From the NCBI RefSeq assembly GCF_026802175.1, contig NZ_CP113797.1, positions 4,441,026 to 4,505,025 of the forward strand: a DNA stretch of 64,000 nucleotides, read 5' to 3'. A model generated the notes under the pieces. That model saw only the letters and a list, made by a program, of their open reading frames with translations. It did not search any database and had not been told where the DNA came from. The stretch comes from Thermocoleostomius sinensis A174. Its GTDB lineage: Bacteria > Cyanobacteriota > Cyanobacteriia > Elainellales > Elainellaceae. This document shows, piece by piece, positions 34,938 to 44,672 of the stretch. Position 1 is the stretch's first letter, and the number at the start of each line of letters is the position of its first letter. A program made the translations under genes and the position numbers.

Positions 34938-37900
34938 CTATCTCCACTCTTCGATTGCTTCATCTTTGGTGTTAGTGTTGCGGGTCGGAGTTTCTCGATT
35001 GAAGTCCATCCGGACCGATCGCCTTTGTTCGCCATCGGCGGCAATCGCTAAAATCGGGTAATTAATATCGCCATCGGGAAACGCTACTTGGAAGCGGAAG
35101 GTTCCGTCCGGGCTAAGTTTAATTTCACGATCGCCGATCATAACTGTGGCATCCGGTTCGGTTGCACCGTGCACAATTAATTCTGCATTGGCCACCAACC
35201 AAAACTTGCGCGGACGCATCGGCGGCATCGAGGCGCTAAACCCAATGCCCGACATGCCGACACCGGACATTGTCAAGCCCATCCCTACGCCGGACATCCC
35301 CACGCCAGACATCGTGGGGATACTGTACGGACCAACACCCGACATACCGATACCAGACAAGGTAGGAATACTGTACAGTCCCACTCCGGACATACCGATG
35401 CCTGACATCGTGAGTCCTATTCCCGACAGAGTAGACAAGCTCATCATGCCGACACCCGACATGCCGATACCAGACAGGGTAGGAATACTGTACAGTCCCA
35501 CTCCAGAGAGGTTTGACAGTCCCACACCCGACATGCCAGTAACACCGGACATGCTGTACATGCTGATACCAGACATCATCCCTATACCAGACAGACCCAT
35601 TCCCGATGCAGTTAAACCCATACCCACCTCTGACAGTCCAATGCCAGACATGGTAGGTAGGGATATCATGCCCACCCCAGACATTCCGATGCCAGAGAGG
35701 GTTACACCAGGAACTCCAACTAGTCCGGCCCCAGACATTCCGATGCCAGAGAGGGTACTGATGGCAGCACCCGATATCTCACTCATACCAATACCCGACA
35801 TGCCTGTGACACCAATACCAGACATGCTTACAACACTAATGCCAGACATACCCATGACACCCGCACCGGACATCATGCCAACGCCAGATTCTGTCATCGA
35901 TGACAGTCCAGATACCGAGTAGGAACTGATAGCTCGCTCGGGTACCTGCTGCATTGAACCAAACAGCGATCCGGTAATGCGCTGCTCTTCAGCCGCTTTT
36001 ACCAAGTTGAAAATTCGATCGTAGACGGGGTTACGGGAAGAGGTTGGTTGAGCTGGAAAAGATAGTTCTAATAGGGTTTGTCCTTGCAACTCGTCTTCCC
36101 AATTGACGGTGATGAATTGTTCATCTAACCAGTCCGCCGGATAAACAGGTGGGATGCGCGTTGGATTCGATCGCGCCATCATAAGCCATTGGCCATCGGT
36201 AGCAAGATAACCAATTTCAACAATGTAATCCCGATCGCTGACTGGAACCGGAATATACCAGTCTCGCGCCAATTCCTCACAGTCATACTGCTGTACTCCA
36301 TGAGGACGCTGTTCGTCGAGATCAATACCAGTAACATCGTAAAGCCGCAAGGCTAACCGGGTGCCACCCTGCTGCCGAATAGCTTCTTTATGGGTATTGG
36401 GGACATCCCAATAGGTGTAAGCCCAGTTGGGATCACGAGGCAGCAAGAAAATTTGACTTTCGCCATAACCGTTGGGCAGGTCAGGTAAGGTGGTATCTAC
36501 ATCTGCCAATGCCTCGCCGTGCAAGTCCGATTGCCCCACATCGAATTTGACGGCCTCTACCGCTTCTTGGTGACCATCCGCTAAATCAATTGGGTCTGGA
36601 GCGGAGGATACCACCCGAACAGGCGCAGACCGAGCCAGCAGCAACCATGCGTCGGTTTCTGTGAAATAGCCAATTTCAGCAATGTAGTCTCGATCGACGT
36701 GAGGTAGTGGAACAAGGCGATCGGTATCGGTTTCGCGGCAAGAGAACTGTTGTAAACTGTGGGGCGTTTGCCGATCTGGATCAAGCCCTGTCACATCGCA
36801 AACCCTGAGCGTGTAATAGAGGCCGCCTTGTTGCCGAGCAATTTCCTGATTTTCACTCGGAACATCCCAAGTGACATGGGCTTGCTGTGGTCCTTGCAAA
36901 CGCAGGGTGATGTAGTTCGGGGAGTGAGACAGCGCCGGTTGGGGTAAGGTATCACGGGTAAGCGCTATGCCTGGCAATGCACTTCCAGTTACCAAACCTG
37001 GATCAATCGGCGTTTCGGATGATGGGGCAGCACCTAGATCTGCTGAGAGAGGTTCAGGTGAAGGCTCGGTTGGGATTGGTTCTGGTAGCGAACTGATGCG
37101 AGGCATCCGAATCGGGGCCGATCGAGCCAGTAAATGCCACTGATTAGCATCAGTGAGGTAGCCAATCTCAGCTAGGTAATCCCGCTCGCTCTGCAAATTG
37201 GCAATGTGTCGATCGGTATCGGTGTCGGCACAGGCAAACTCTTGAATGCTGTGGGGCGGATGTTGTTCTAAATCAATATCAGTGACATCTAAAATCCGCA
37301 GTAAGTAGCGGCTATCTCCCTGTGGGCGCAAAAGTGCCTGATTTTCTTCCGATGTTTCCCAGTAGGCGTAAGCTTGGCTGGTTGTGCGCGGAGTCAGAAT
37401 AATGCGATTGGGGCGACGGCGGCCGGCCATGCCTGCCAACGCTGCTCCACCCACCAACATTCCACCCGCCACGGCTGCATCGCTAATTGCCGGGGAAATA
37501 GTGGCATCGACTGGAGGAACGGCTGTGGACGGCGTTGGAACAGATGGAGGGATGGGTTCTTGAATCGCTGTGCGATCGGCGGAAATGACTGTCCCTGTGC
37601 GCTCAGCCAGCGTGGGTTCCGCAGGCAATGTTGCATCGGTTGAGGGAACCGATGGCGGTGGTTCTTCTACAGCCGTACCTCGACGACCACGTAGCCACCA
37701 CCACAGCAACGGAATGCCCAGTAGCGGGAGCAGCAGCCACCACCAAGGATTGGACTGGCGATCGGTAGTGGTAGGAGTTGCACCTGTTGCCGCAGGGGAA
37801 TCGACTGGGGAAACCGGGTCTGGAGTTGCGGTAGTATCTGCGGGGGGGACAGCTACAGGAGCATCTGGACTGGGGGAGACTACCACCGGGGCATCCTCAC

Positions 37901-38855
37901 TGGGAACAGTGGGAACATCGGTGTCTATGGCGGCGGCAGGGGGAGCGGTCGTCGGTATAGTTGGACTCAATAGCGCGATTGTCCCGGCTCCAGCGGCGGC
38001 AACGGCATCCAGTCCGCTCGCGTTGGTTAGAAATCCCAGAAACGCGGCAACGGCAGGACTAGGTTCTCCTCGGTAAACGTAGATGAGAGGTTGGGAATAG
38101 GGATAGCGGGGATCGGTGGGCAAGGTTTGGTGCATGGGGATAATTCGCACCCCTGGGCGATCGATCACCTGGTTGGCAGCCACATAGCTAATACCATCAG
38201 TTCCCAATTCACTCACGATTGCATCCGCAGAATCCTCGGTGAGTTGCACGGCTGTATCTCCCGTTGCAAACGGTGCATTTTGAAACACCGGATAGCGGGG
38301 AAAAGCTTGGCGCGTGTCGCTGTCTTCGGGATGGTCAATTAGGCGAATTGGCCCTGGTTCTCCGCCCACTTCTGACCAATCCGTGATTTCCCCTCGAAAG
38401 ATTTGGGCAAATTGCTCAAAGGTTAGATCGCCATCAAAGGAATTACCTTCGCCAACAATGATGGCAATTTTGCTGCGTCCCACTGAAACTTCTGTCAGGC
38501 CTTGGGCTTTTTCTGCGTCGGTCAGCGGTCGCCCAATCGCCACCAAGTCAACTGTGCCATCTAATAGCGATCGCAGAGCAGCCGTAGAGCCATTGTAGTC
38601 AACTTCAACCGTTGTCCCAGCGTATTGCTCTTCAAAGCGCTGCTGCACAGATTGGTTGACGGCTGCCATACTATTGGAGCCATCAATACGAATCGTGGTC
38701 CCCTCTGTCACCGTATCAGGCAGGGGAAACGTGGGTGATGCCGACTGCGCCAGAATAGGGTTAGCTCCGAAGAACGCCGCTGTTGGCCGGGGGGCAACCG
38801 CAAAAGCAAACAGTAAAGCCAGTGCAACAACCGAGGAACCTTTGGTATATAACAT
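34938..38855 (-). CDS. Substrate-binding/DUF4912/MSGxG-repeat membrane protein
   Basis: The 1305-residue protein has a signal peptide (about 1-37) and a PstS-like binding domain (about 45-290, with IRIDGSNSMAAVNQSVQQ and VEVDYNGSTAALRSLLDGTV). An acidic Pro/Ser linker and one membrane segment of Trp and Leu (about 370-388) follow. Three DUF4912 units begin near 482, 643 and 798, each with AYxYW/VTW, LRxxDVTxxD, and RDYxAEIGYL. Residues about 975-1213 are some forty near-pentapeptides MSG(I/V)G interrupted by YSIPT or MSLPT. A C-terminal domain of 90 residues follows (FWLVANAELIVHGATEPDA). DUF4912 units may bind carbohydrate-like ligands; none of the functions is shown. Confidence 0.88.
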   Translation of the reverse strand: MLYTKGSSVVALALLFAFAVAPRPTAAFFGANPILAQSASPTFPLPDTVTEGTTIRIDGSNSMAAVNQSVQQRFEEQYAGTTVEVDYNGSTAALRSLLDGTVDLVAIGRPLTDAEKAQGLTEVSVGRSKIAIIVGEGNSFDGDLTFEQFAQIFRGEITDWSEVGGEPGPIRLIDHPEDSDTRQAFPRYPVFQNAPFATGDTAVQLTEDSADAIVSELGTDGISYVAANQVIDRPGVRIIPMHQTLPTDPRYPYSQPLIYVYRGEPSPAVAAFLGFLTNASGLDAVAAAGAGTIALLSPTIPTTAPPAAAIDTDVPTVPSEDAPVVVSPSPDAPVAVPPADTTATPDPVSPVDSPAATGATPTTTDRQSNPWWWLLLPLLGIPLLWWWLRGRRGTAVEEPPPSVPSTDATLPAEPTLAERTGTVISADRTAIQEPIPPSVPTPSTAVPPVDATISPAISDAAVAGGMLVGGAALAGMAGRRRPNRIILTPRTTSQAYAYWETSEENQALLRPQGDSRYLLRILDVTDIDLEQHPPHSIQEFACADTDTDRHIANLQSERDYLAEIGYLTDANQWHLLARSAPIRMPRISSLPEPIPTEPSPEPLSADLGAAPSSETPIDPGLVTGSALPGIALTRDTLPQPALSHSPNYITLRLQGPQQAHVTWDVPSENQEIARQQGGLYYTLRVCDVTGLDPDRQTPHSLQQFSCRETDTDRLVPLPHVDRDYIAEIGYFTETDAWLLLARSAPVRVVSSAPDPIDLADGHQEAVEAVKFDVGQSDLHGEALADVDTTLPDLPNGYGESQIFLLPRDPNWAYTYWDVPNTHKEAIRQQGGTRLALRLYDVTGIDLDEQRPHGVQQYDCEELARDWYIPVPVSDRDYIVEIGYLATDGQWLMMARSNPTRIPPVYPADWLDEQFITVNWEDELQGQTLLELSFPAQPTSSRNPVYDRIFNLVKAAEEQRITGSLFGSMQQVPERAISSYSVSGLSSMTESGVGMMSGAGVMGMSGISVVSMSGIGVTGMSGIGMSEISGAAISTLSGIGMSGAGLVGVPGVTLSGIGMSGVGMISLPTMSGIGLSEVGMGLTASGMGLSGIGMMSGISMYSMSGVTGMSGVGLSNLSGVGLYSIPTLSGIGMSGVGMMSLSTLSGIGLTMSGIGMSGVGLYSIPTLSGIGMSGVGPYSIPTMSGVGMSGVGMGLTMSGVGMSGIGFSASMPPMRPRKFWLVANAELIVHGATEPDATVMIGDREIKLSPDGTFRFQVAFPDGDINYPILAIAADGEQRRSVRMDFNRETPTRNTNTKDEAIEEWR

Positions 38856-39034
38856 CGTGTAAAGCTTTTAGTAAACCAACCCTAACTTACGTTAATTTTT
38901 GCAAAAGACGAGCTAATTATAAACTGCGCGTCAAGGGGGGATGTCAGTATCAAGCGCAACAAGTGGCAAATATCTAGACAACCTACCATCGATTGTCTAA
39001 AGTCTAGGCTAAGTCTCCAAGACGAAATGACCCC

Positions 39035-39484
39035 ATGCAAATGTCTTCCCTTAACTCCCTTTCCAATTCACCTGACCAACCCGTCATTCTAGGATTCGAT
39101 CCGGGACGCCAAAAGTGTGGGTTGGCAATCATGGGACTCGATCGCGGCCTATACTACCATCAGGTGATTCCGGCACAAGACGCCATTGCCACTATTCAAA
39201 CCCTGCGGCAAACTTTTCCCATTTCTTTGCTGGTGATGGGGAATCAAACTAGCGCCAAAGAATGGAAGCAAAAACTCGATACAGAACTGAGCGATCCGCT
39301 GCGAATTATTTTGGTCGATGAACGCTATAGTTCCCTGGAAGCTCGCGATCGCTATTGGCAAATGTTTCCGCCACGAGGATTAGTGCGCCTATTGCCCCAA
39401 GGCATTCGTACCCCCCCCCGCCCGATCGATGATATTGTGGCGATTTTGTTAATCGAGCGCTATTTAGAGCGGTTGACGAACTAG
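39035..39484 (+). CDS. YqgF/RuvX-like RNase H-fold nuclease
   Basis: The 149-residue protein has the RNase H-fold opening VILGFDPGRQKCGLAIM. LLVMGNQTSAKEWKQ, ILVDERYSSLEARDRYW and RPIDDIVAILLIERYL follow; each carries an acidic residue expected in the YqgF/RuvX active site. YqgF proteins process the 5' end of pre-16S rRNA or act on Holliday junctions. This is a divergent cyanobacterial version, so the exact activity is uncertain. An alternative ATG lies six bases downstream at 39041. Confidence 0.85.
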   Translation: MQMSSLNSLSNSPDQPVILGFDPGRQKCGLAIMGLDRGLYYHQVIPAQDAIATIQTLRQTFPISLLVMGNQTSAKEWKQKLDTELSDPLRIILVDERYSSLEARDRYWQMFPPRGLVRLLPQGIRTPPRPIDDIVAILLIERYLERLTN

Positions 39485-39602
39485 AGAGAGGAGTCACGGC
39501 TCTGGACTCTGCTTGTTAGCACGCTTCTGCTCGCGGCTCTGCCAGAATCAACCGCCTCTTGCTCCTCTCGAGGGATACTATGCAATTTCCTGACCAGACC
39601 TG

Positions 39603-41891
39603 TTAGACCTGTGCTACAGATACCGCACTGACATCAATGTGGCGATCGAACAACACACGTGGCCTAAGCAAGATGCGAAATAGGAGCCAGAGAGATTGAA
39701 ATTCATTAGGCGTGCAGCGACTTTTCCACTGCCCCGGACGACAGAATAGCATTTCTGTTAGTTGTCGCTGCTGCAATAAATTCATAGGTTCAAACATAAT
39801 CCGCACCGTGGGAAATTCTCCATCAAACCCGCTGCGAACGACTTCTCCTTGCAAATGCAAGCCATTTTCTTGTATTTCTAGGCAAACGGGTAAGGTCTCT
39901 TCAGGAGCTAAGCGCGGGAACCCTGCCTGCGTTAAGGCAAGTTCTGCCCCGACTTCCGACATCATGGTAGTGATGCCATAGAAAGTATGTTCACTCGTGT
40001 CCAGTACCGTTAGTTTTACGGTTCGCTGCAAATTAAACCACTCGTAGGGGCTAGGACGGGGCACATCCAGCAAAATCAACAGCGCGATGCCAATCATAAT
40101 CAAGTTGTAGGCGCTCCAGATCCAGCCCAATCCAATTCCTTTGATCTGTACGGCGATATCTGGAGGAACCGTTTCTGCCCAAGCGCCTTTAATCATACAG
40201 TTGCCCACGTTCACCCAGAGGCTCACCGCCGTTGCGACAAACAGTGCTAACAGGGGCCAAGCCAAATTCCAGTTGAAGGAAAACCGATCGCTGGCGGTTC
40301 CTTTGGGTGTCACCTTAAAGCCCCTCGAGAAAGGATTGAGCATGACTTGAATCACGGTCAACGCGAGGGGAAAGGCCAACACCAACGAATAGATATCAGA
40401 GAGTAAAGCCGATCGCGATCGATAGTTGAGCCAAGAGAAAACCGCAAGCTGTACTAGATAATAGGGCAAGAAGAAATACAGTAACTCGGCGGCGGTGGCT
40501 CGTAGGGGAATCACCCCCAAGAACGAATAGGCCAACGGCATCAGCAAAAAGCCAACCCGCGAAAGGCTAGTAAACCAGTGCAGTAATCCTTCTAAGTGGG
40601 CCAAGCGTTGCAGAAAATTCAGCCCTGGAATGGTCAGCGGATTTGCTTTAATGAAAAATGCTTGGAGCGTGCCTCGGGCCCAGCGCAATCGCTGTAACGC
40701 ATGAGCCGCTATGTTTTCGGCAGCCAGTCCGGCGCTAAGCTTCTCATCGAGGTAAATCAACCGATAGCCTTGAGCCGTCAGGCGAATTCCGGTGAAGTAG
40801 TCTTCGCTGAGGGAATCGGTGACAAACCCACCCGTTGCTTCCAGGGCGCTACGCCGCACGACAAAGGAAGTCCCAGAGCAAATCACACTGCCTGCGCCAT
40901 CGCGAATCGGTTGAATTTGCCGATAGAACACTTCTTCTTCAGGAGTAAGGATGTTTTCGAGACCCAAATTGCGGGCGATCGGGTCGGCGTTGTAGAAAGT
41001 TTGTGGCGTTTGCACCAACGCGACTTGTGGATCTTGAAAAAAGCCGATCGTTCGGGTTAGGAAGTTTCGCGTGGGCACAAAGTCCGCATCAAACACCACA
41101 ATCAATTCACCATCGGTTTGAGCAATGGCATGATTCAAATTTCCCGCTTTAGCAAAGCGATTATCCGGTCGAGTACGATATTCGCAGCCTAACTCTGCTG
41201 CTAGCGCTTCAATTTCCGGACGGCGGGTGTCGTCCAGCAAATAAATGGTTTTGAAAGGATAGTCGATCGCCTGACAACCGATAATGGTACGACGCAAAAT
41301 GAATGCGGGTTCATTGTAGGTGGGGATCATGACATCCACCGTAGGCGTGAAGCGCTTTTCGACGACATCCATTGCCAACCAGTCGGCCTCGCGACGGCGA
41401 TCGCGCACCCGCAACATCAAGAACAGTTGGATGCTTGTACTTGTCAGCATCAACAATTCCATGAAAAACAGCCCCAAACTGAACAGTCCGTTTATCGGGG
41501 TATTGAGGTTTAAAGTTGAGAGCGATCGCCACAAAAAATAGCGCAGAGTCAGCGCTAGCAGAATTCCCACAACAACAAAACGCGACCAAGCACGCGGTTG
41601 GGGCGACACCTTCATCACCACCAACACAATTACAAACAACATCACCGTTGGTACTAGTAAGTAGGCCCCAGCTACCAAAGGCACTTCTAACCACAGCGGT
41701 GGGTTGGACTGTAGTTGATTCAGTTGATTAAAGATGCGACTGATGGTTCCTTGTCCGGTGAACCAGGCAGCAACGATCGCCCCTGCCAGCAACACAACTC
41801 CTAGCAAAACCACGGTTGCAACTTGTGGTCGAAACAGGGGGCGCTTGGACGCCTTCACACCTTGGGTCTCTAAAGGAGAAGTTGTGGTCAT
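39603..41891 (-). CDS. Cellulose-synthase-like glycosyltransferase with PilZ-like domain
   Basis: The 762-residue protein has several N-terminal membrane segments. A GT2 core carries D190 (TVDVMIPTYNEP), VVFDADFVPTRN, LSEDYFTGIRL and QRLRWARGTLQ (QxxRW). More membrane segments follow, then a C-terminal PilZ-like domain near 620-720 (QRTVKLTVLD, MSEVGAELAL). The RxxxR motif for cyclic-di-GMP is degenerate. It is a BcsA-type processive synthase; in thermophilic cyanobacteria a comparable enzyme makes cellulose for aggregation. No bcsB or export gene is adjacent. The ATG at 41891 with GAGG upstream is preferred over the GTG at 41903. Numbering is from the GTG. Confidence 0.9.
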   Translation of the reverse strand: MTTTSPLETQGVKASKRPLFRPQVATVVLLGVVLLAGAIVAAWFTGQGTISRIFNQLNQLQSNPPLWLEVPLVAGAYLLVPTVMLFVIVLVVMKVSPQPRAWSRFVVVGILLALTLRYFLWRSLSTLNLNTPINGLFSLGLFFMELLMLTSTSIQLFLMLRVRDRRREADWLAMDVVEKRFTPTVDVMIPTYNEPAFILRRTIIGCQAIDYPFKTIYLLDDTRRPEIEALAAELGCEYRTRPDNRFAKAGNLNHAIAQTDGELIVVFDADFVPTRNFLTRTIGFFQDPQVALVQTPQTFYNADPIARNLGLENILTPEEEVFYRQIQPIRDGAGSVICSGTSFVVRRSALEATGGFVTDSLSEDYFTGIRLTAQGYRLIYLDEKLSAGLAAENIAAHALQRLRWARGTLQAFFIKANPLTIPGLNFLQRLAHLEGLLHWFTSLSRVGFLLMPLAYSFLGVIPLRATAAELLYFFLPYYLVQLAVFSWLNYRSRSALLSDIYSLVLAFPLALTVIQVMLNPFSRGFKVTPKGTASDRFSFNWNLAWPLLALFVATAVSLWVNVGNCMIKGAWAETVPPDIAVQIKGIGLGWIWSAYNLIMIGIALLILLDVPRPSPYEWFNLQRTVKLTVLDTSEHTFYGITTMMSEVGAELALTQAGFPRLAPEETLPVCLEIQENGLHLQGEVVRSGFDGEFPTVRIMFEPMNLLQQRQLTEMLFCRPGQWKSRCTPNEFQSLWLLFRILLRPRVLFDRHIDVSAVSVAQV

Positions 41892-42832
41892 CTCATGCCT
41901 CACAGCGTACCTGATGTTTACGGATTGCAGATTGGATATCTGGATTCATGCCTAGATTGATACTTGACCTCTATCACCACCAAGTGGTTATCACCAGCTT
42001 ATTGCTATCTGACATAAAGGATAGCCAACCTAACTTATAGATGTCTGCCTTTTAAAAGCGACCAACCATTTTGGCTTTGTTAATGTCTAGTATTTAGGCA
42101 GACTAGATTCAAAATAAGAATCTAATTTAAGTACGGATTAAATTTACCAATGCGAAGATTTTAAGAATTATTAACACCTGCGTTTAGGAAAAACTCATTC
42201 TATTTCTCACTCAAGGATTTATGGTATTTAATCAGAAATCTTCTGTTATTTTGTTTACCAATTTCGACGAATAGAGCGTGAGCAACGCTACGATCGTTGT
42301 TCCCATCGCTGACTATGATATTGAGGCAGGATGGTTCGGCGATATCTGTTGGGTTAGCTTTAACAGTCGTATTCAACTCTAGTGTGTCAACAGAAGCTGT
42401 GAGTGTAATGGGTTTAAATCACTGAAACATAAATCAGCGATTCGGCAATTAATGCTCTATTTATCCACAAGTCATTGGCTTCCCTCCTCTAGTTGTTTTC
42501 TTGCTTTTATTCCTCAACCTTCAATCAAGCTAATGAGTGCAACATCCAACTTTGACGTTCGATCGAATTTACAATGTAATGCCTAAATCAATCATTAATG
42601 GAGCAGCCTTAATAAGGTCGTGATGGATGAGTTTATAAACGTGAGTGTTAGGTCATGAAAGTCAGATGTTGAGTACAACAGTTTCCGTTATCGCACCATG
42701 CTCAGGCTACGAATCTAGTGAACTCGATTTAGGCAACAACAGTAACAACGTGGTGTAGTCGGTTCCTCTATTCAGAGGTGGTAATGCGAAATCCGTAACT
42801 TTATTACGATCAAAGACCCCGGAGAGATTTAC
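41892..42832. other. 941-base region without a recognised gene
   Basis: This AT-rich region lies between the divergent cellulose-synthase-like gene and the DUF4079 gene. The only protein-like frame I noticed is a 34-codon GTG-initiated one at 42278-42382 (SNATIVVPIADYDIEAGWF), for which I have no family. Promoters for both neighbours should lie here. No tRNA or other known RNA was recognised. Confidence 0.4.
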
Positions 42833-43576
42833 ATGAGTGCTACAGATATTACTGGGTTAATTCATCCTACGATCGCCGTTGCCCTAATTTTTCCATTACT
42901 GGGAATTGTGGCTTACTTTGCTTGGCAAACCCGTCAACGCCGGTTGCAGGCTAAAGCAACCGGTAAAAGCAAAATCCCCCCGACTGTCGGACCAGAGCAT
43001 TTAAGAATTGGGCGTTGGTTTAGTAATGCTGTTGTGCTATTGACGCTGATTGGCTTAGCTCATCCCATTTTCACCAAGATGGCTAGCAATGACGTTTGGT
43101 CTCAAGAACCAACCCGTGCTTGGTTTGTGGTGCTGCTATTTGGGTTGACGATCGCTTCGCTGGTCTTGCTGAATCGAGCCAAACCCAAACTATGGCGAGG
43201 GGTGTTCGCCACTTTGACTGGGATGGGGCTTGTAATTTTAGGCTGCCAACCCGAAGTGTTTCGGCGCGGGTTTGAATGGTACGTGTCACACTACTACTAC
43301 GGCATGACTGCTGCTCTACTGATGGTGTTTTCGCTGGCGATGTTTCCAGATATCTACCAAGATCGATCGAACCGTTGGCGGACTGTTCACATTGTGCTCA
43401 ACAGCATTGCGTTCCTTCTGTTTTTGGGACAAGGCTTCACTGGAACTCGAGATCTGTTGGAAATTCCCTTAAGCTGGCAACAGCCTTATATCGAACAGCT
43501 TTACATCAACAACTGCCAAACCCAAGACTGTGTGGTGCAACCCGTTCCTGCTGAGTCAGAAACAGCAGAGCCTTAG
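42833..43576 (+). CDS. DUF4079 membrane protein
   Basis: The 247-residue protein has about six membrane segments and matches the cyanobacterial/plastid DUF4079 family: IHPTIAVALIFPLLGIVAYF, GPEHLRIGRWFSNAVVLLTL, VSHYYYGMTAALLMVFSLAM and LNSIAFLLFLGQGFTGTRDL. Histidines in membrane segments suggest possible cofactor binding, but the function is unknown. GGAGAG lies 8 bases before the ATG. A perfect inverted repeat follows the gene. Confidence 0.88.
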   Translation: MSATDITGLIHPTIAVALIFPLLGIVAYFAWQTRQRRLQAKATGKSKIPPTVGPEHLRIGRWFSNAVVLLTLIGLAHPIFTKMASNDVWSQEPTRAWFVVLLFGLTIASLVLLNRAKPKLWRGVFATLTGMGLVILGCQPEVFRRGFEWYVSHYYYGMTAALLMVFSLAMFPDIYQDRSNRWRTVHIVLNSIAFLLFLGQGFTGTRDLLEIPLSWQQPYIEQLYINNCQTQDCVVQPVPAESETAEP

Positions 43577-43585
43577 AAGGGTAAA

Positions 43586-43640
43586 GGGTAAAAGAAGAGA
43601 GCACAGTGCTCTCTTATCCTTTATCTTTATCTTTTACCCC
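43586..43640. terminator. Bidirectional terminator between convergent genes
   Basis: A perfect 10-base stem AAGAGAGCAC/GTGCTCTCTT (43595-43604 and 43606-43615) is flanked by GGGTAAAAGA on the left and TCTTTTACCC on the right, which can extend pairing. It sits between the DUF4079 gene and the convergent methyltransferase gene and could end both transcripts. Confidence 0.7.
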
Positions 43641-44497
43641 ATTGCCCACTGTTCTGCTATCGTGCTCGCTTCTGGCTCAACCATTACAAACGATCGCGGT
43701 AAGGGTTTCATGCCACGGGTGACTTGATTCGTCCAAAAAACGTCTTCAGTGCGAATACTCTCAAAACCTGCCGCTCCCATCCAAGCATCCACACTACCTG
43801 CCGCATAGTCTTTGATGTATGGCTCTTCAAAGATCTCGGTAAGCCAATCAGCCCAGCGCAGGGTTGACTGATTGCCATCCAGAATCAACACCTCCCCACC
43901 CACGCTCAATAACCGAAAACATTCTTGCAAAATTCGGCAAGAAACCGCAGGCGGGGTTTCGTGGAAAAGTAACGAGGCCGTGACTAAATCAAAGCTGGCA
44001 TCAGGAAAGCCTGTCTGTTCAGCGTTGCCCTGCTGAAACTGAATATCCAGTTTTGCTTGCGTTGCCTTTTCGTCGGCAACCACCAGCATATAGGGCGATA
44101 AATCCAATCCCACCACTTCAGCGTTCGGAAAAGCTTGTTTCAGCCGCAGCGTCATCGAACCTGTACCACAGCCCAAATCAAGAATGCGCCTGGGGCGGCA
44201 GCGAATTCGATCAATTAGTCCTTGGCGTACCCATTCTTCGTTAGGAGGCAGCACATATTTTGTCACCGGATCATAAGTAACAGCCGCATCAGGGTTCAGA
44301 TAGCCTTGCGTGATGCCGTGGAAGGCTTGGGTTTGATAGTAGGCAGGATAGGTAAAATTGGGCAATCGAAACCGATCGGCTTCTTGTTCCCAGTCCTTAC
44401 TGTGGCGATATTGCAGTAAGGCATCTCGATCCATAAGAAATTGACTGAAAAGAGGCGCTAGAAATCGTTCAAAGAGAGTATCCTTCTGCACAGCCAT
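43634..44497 (-). CDS. SAM-dependent methyltransferase
   Basis: The 287-residue protein from the ATG at 44497 has the class I methyltransferase core: ILDLGCGTGSMTLRL (motif I), VVGLDLSPYMLVVADEKA, FPDASFDLVTASLLFHE and GGEVLILDG. The N-terminal region LFERFLAPLFSQFLMDRDAL and the C-terminal DYAAGSVDAWMGAAGF are seen in cyanobacterial members acting on small molecules or quinone-like substrates. The substrate is not evident. A GTG at 44515 would add six residues. Confidence 0.88.
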   Translation of the reverse strand: MAVQKDTLFERFLAPLFSQFLMDRDALLQYRHSKDWEQEADRFRLPNFTYPAYYQTQAFHGITQGYLNPDAAVTYDPVTKYVLPPNEEWVRQGLIDRIRCRPRRILDLGCGTGSMTLRLKQAFPNAEVVGLDLSPYMLVVADEKATQAKLDIQFQQGNAEQTGFPDASFDLVTASLLFHETPPAVSCRILQECFRLLSVGGEVLILDGNQSTLRWADWLTEIFEEPYIKDYAAGSVDAWMGAAGFESIRTEDVFWTNQVTRGMKPLPRSFVMVEPEASTIAEQWAMG

Positions 44498-44672
44498 ATG
44501 ATCCCGATGATCCACTTCAATAGCATTGATGACGTTATGCTAGCGATCGAATCGGCAGTTTGGGGAGGGGGCGCGACAAATTTGGGAAGAACGCCTGTAC
44601 GCAAATCCCTCTACCTGTAAAGCAGCAGAGGGATCAGTTTGCGTTTAGACCTCGTTTAGAGCTATGGCGGGG

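Noticed and set aside
35146-35922. 258-codon plus-strand frame rich in PTPDIPMPD repeats
   Set aside because: It is the exact antisense of the MSGxG repeat block. The open frame is a by-product of the 15-base DNA repeat, and the sense gene has clear flanking domains.
42278-42382. 34-codon GTG-initiated frame as a small protein gene
   Set aside because: No ribosome-binding site or family; noted within the non-coding region only.
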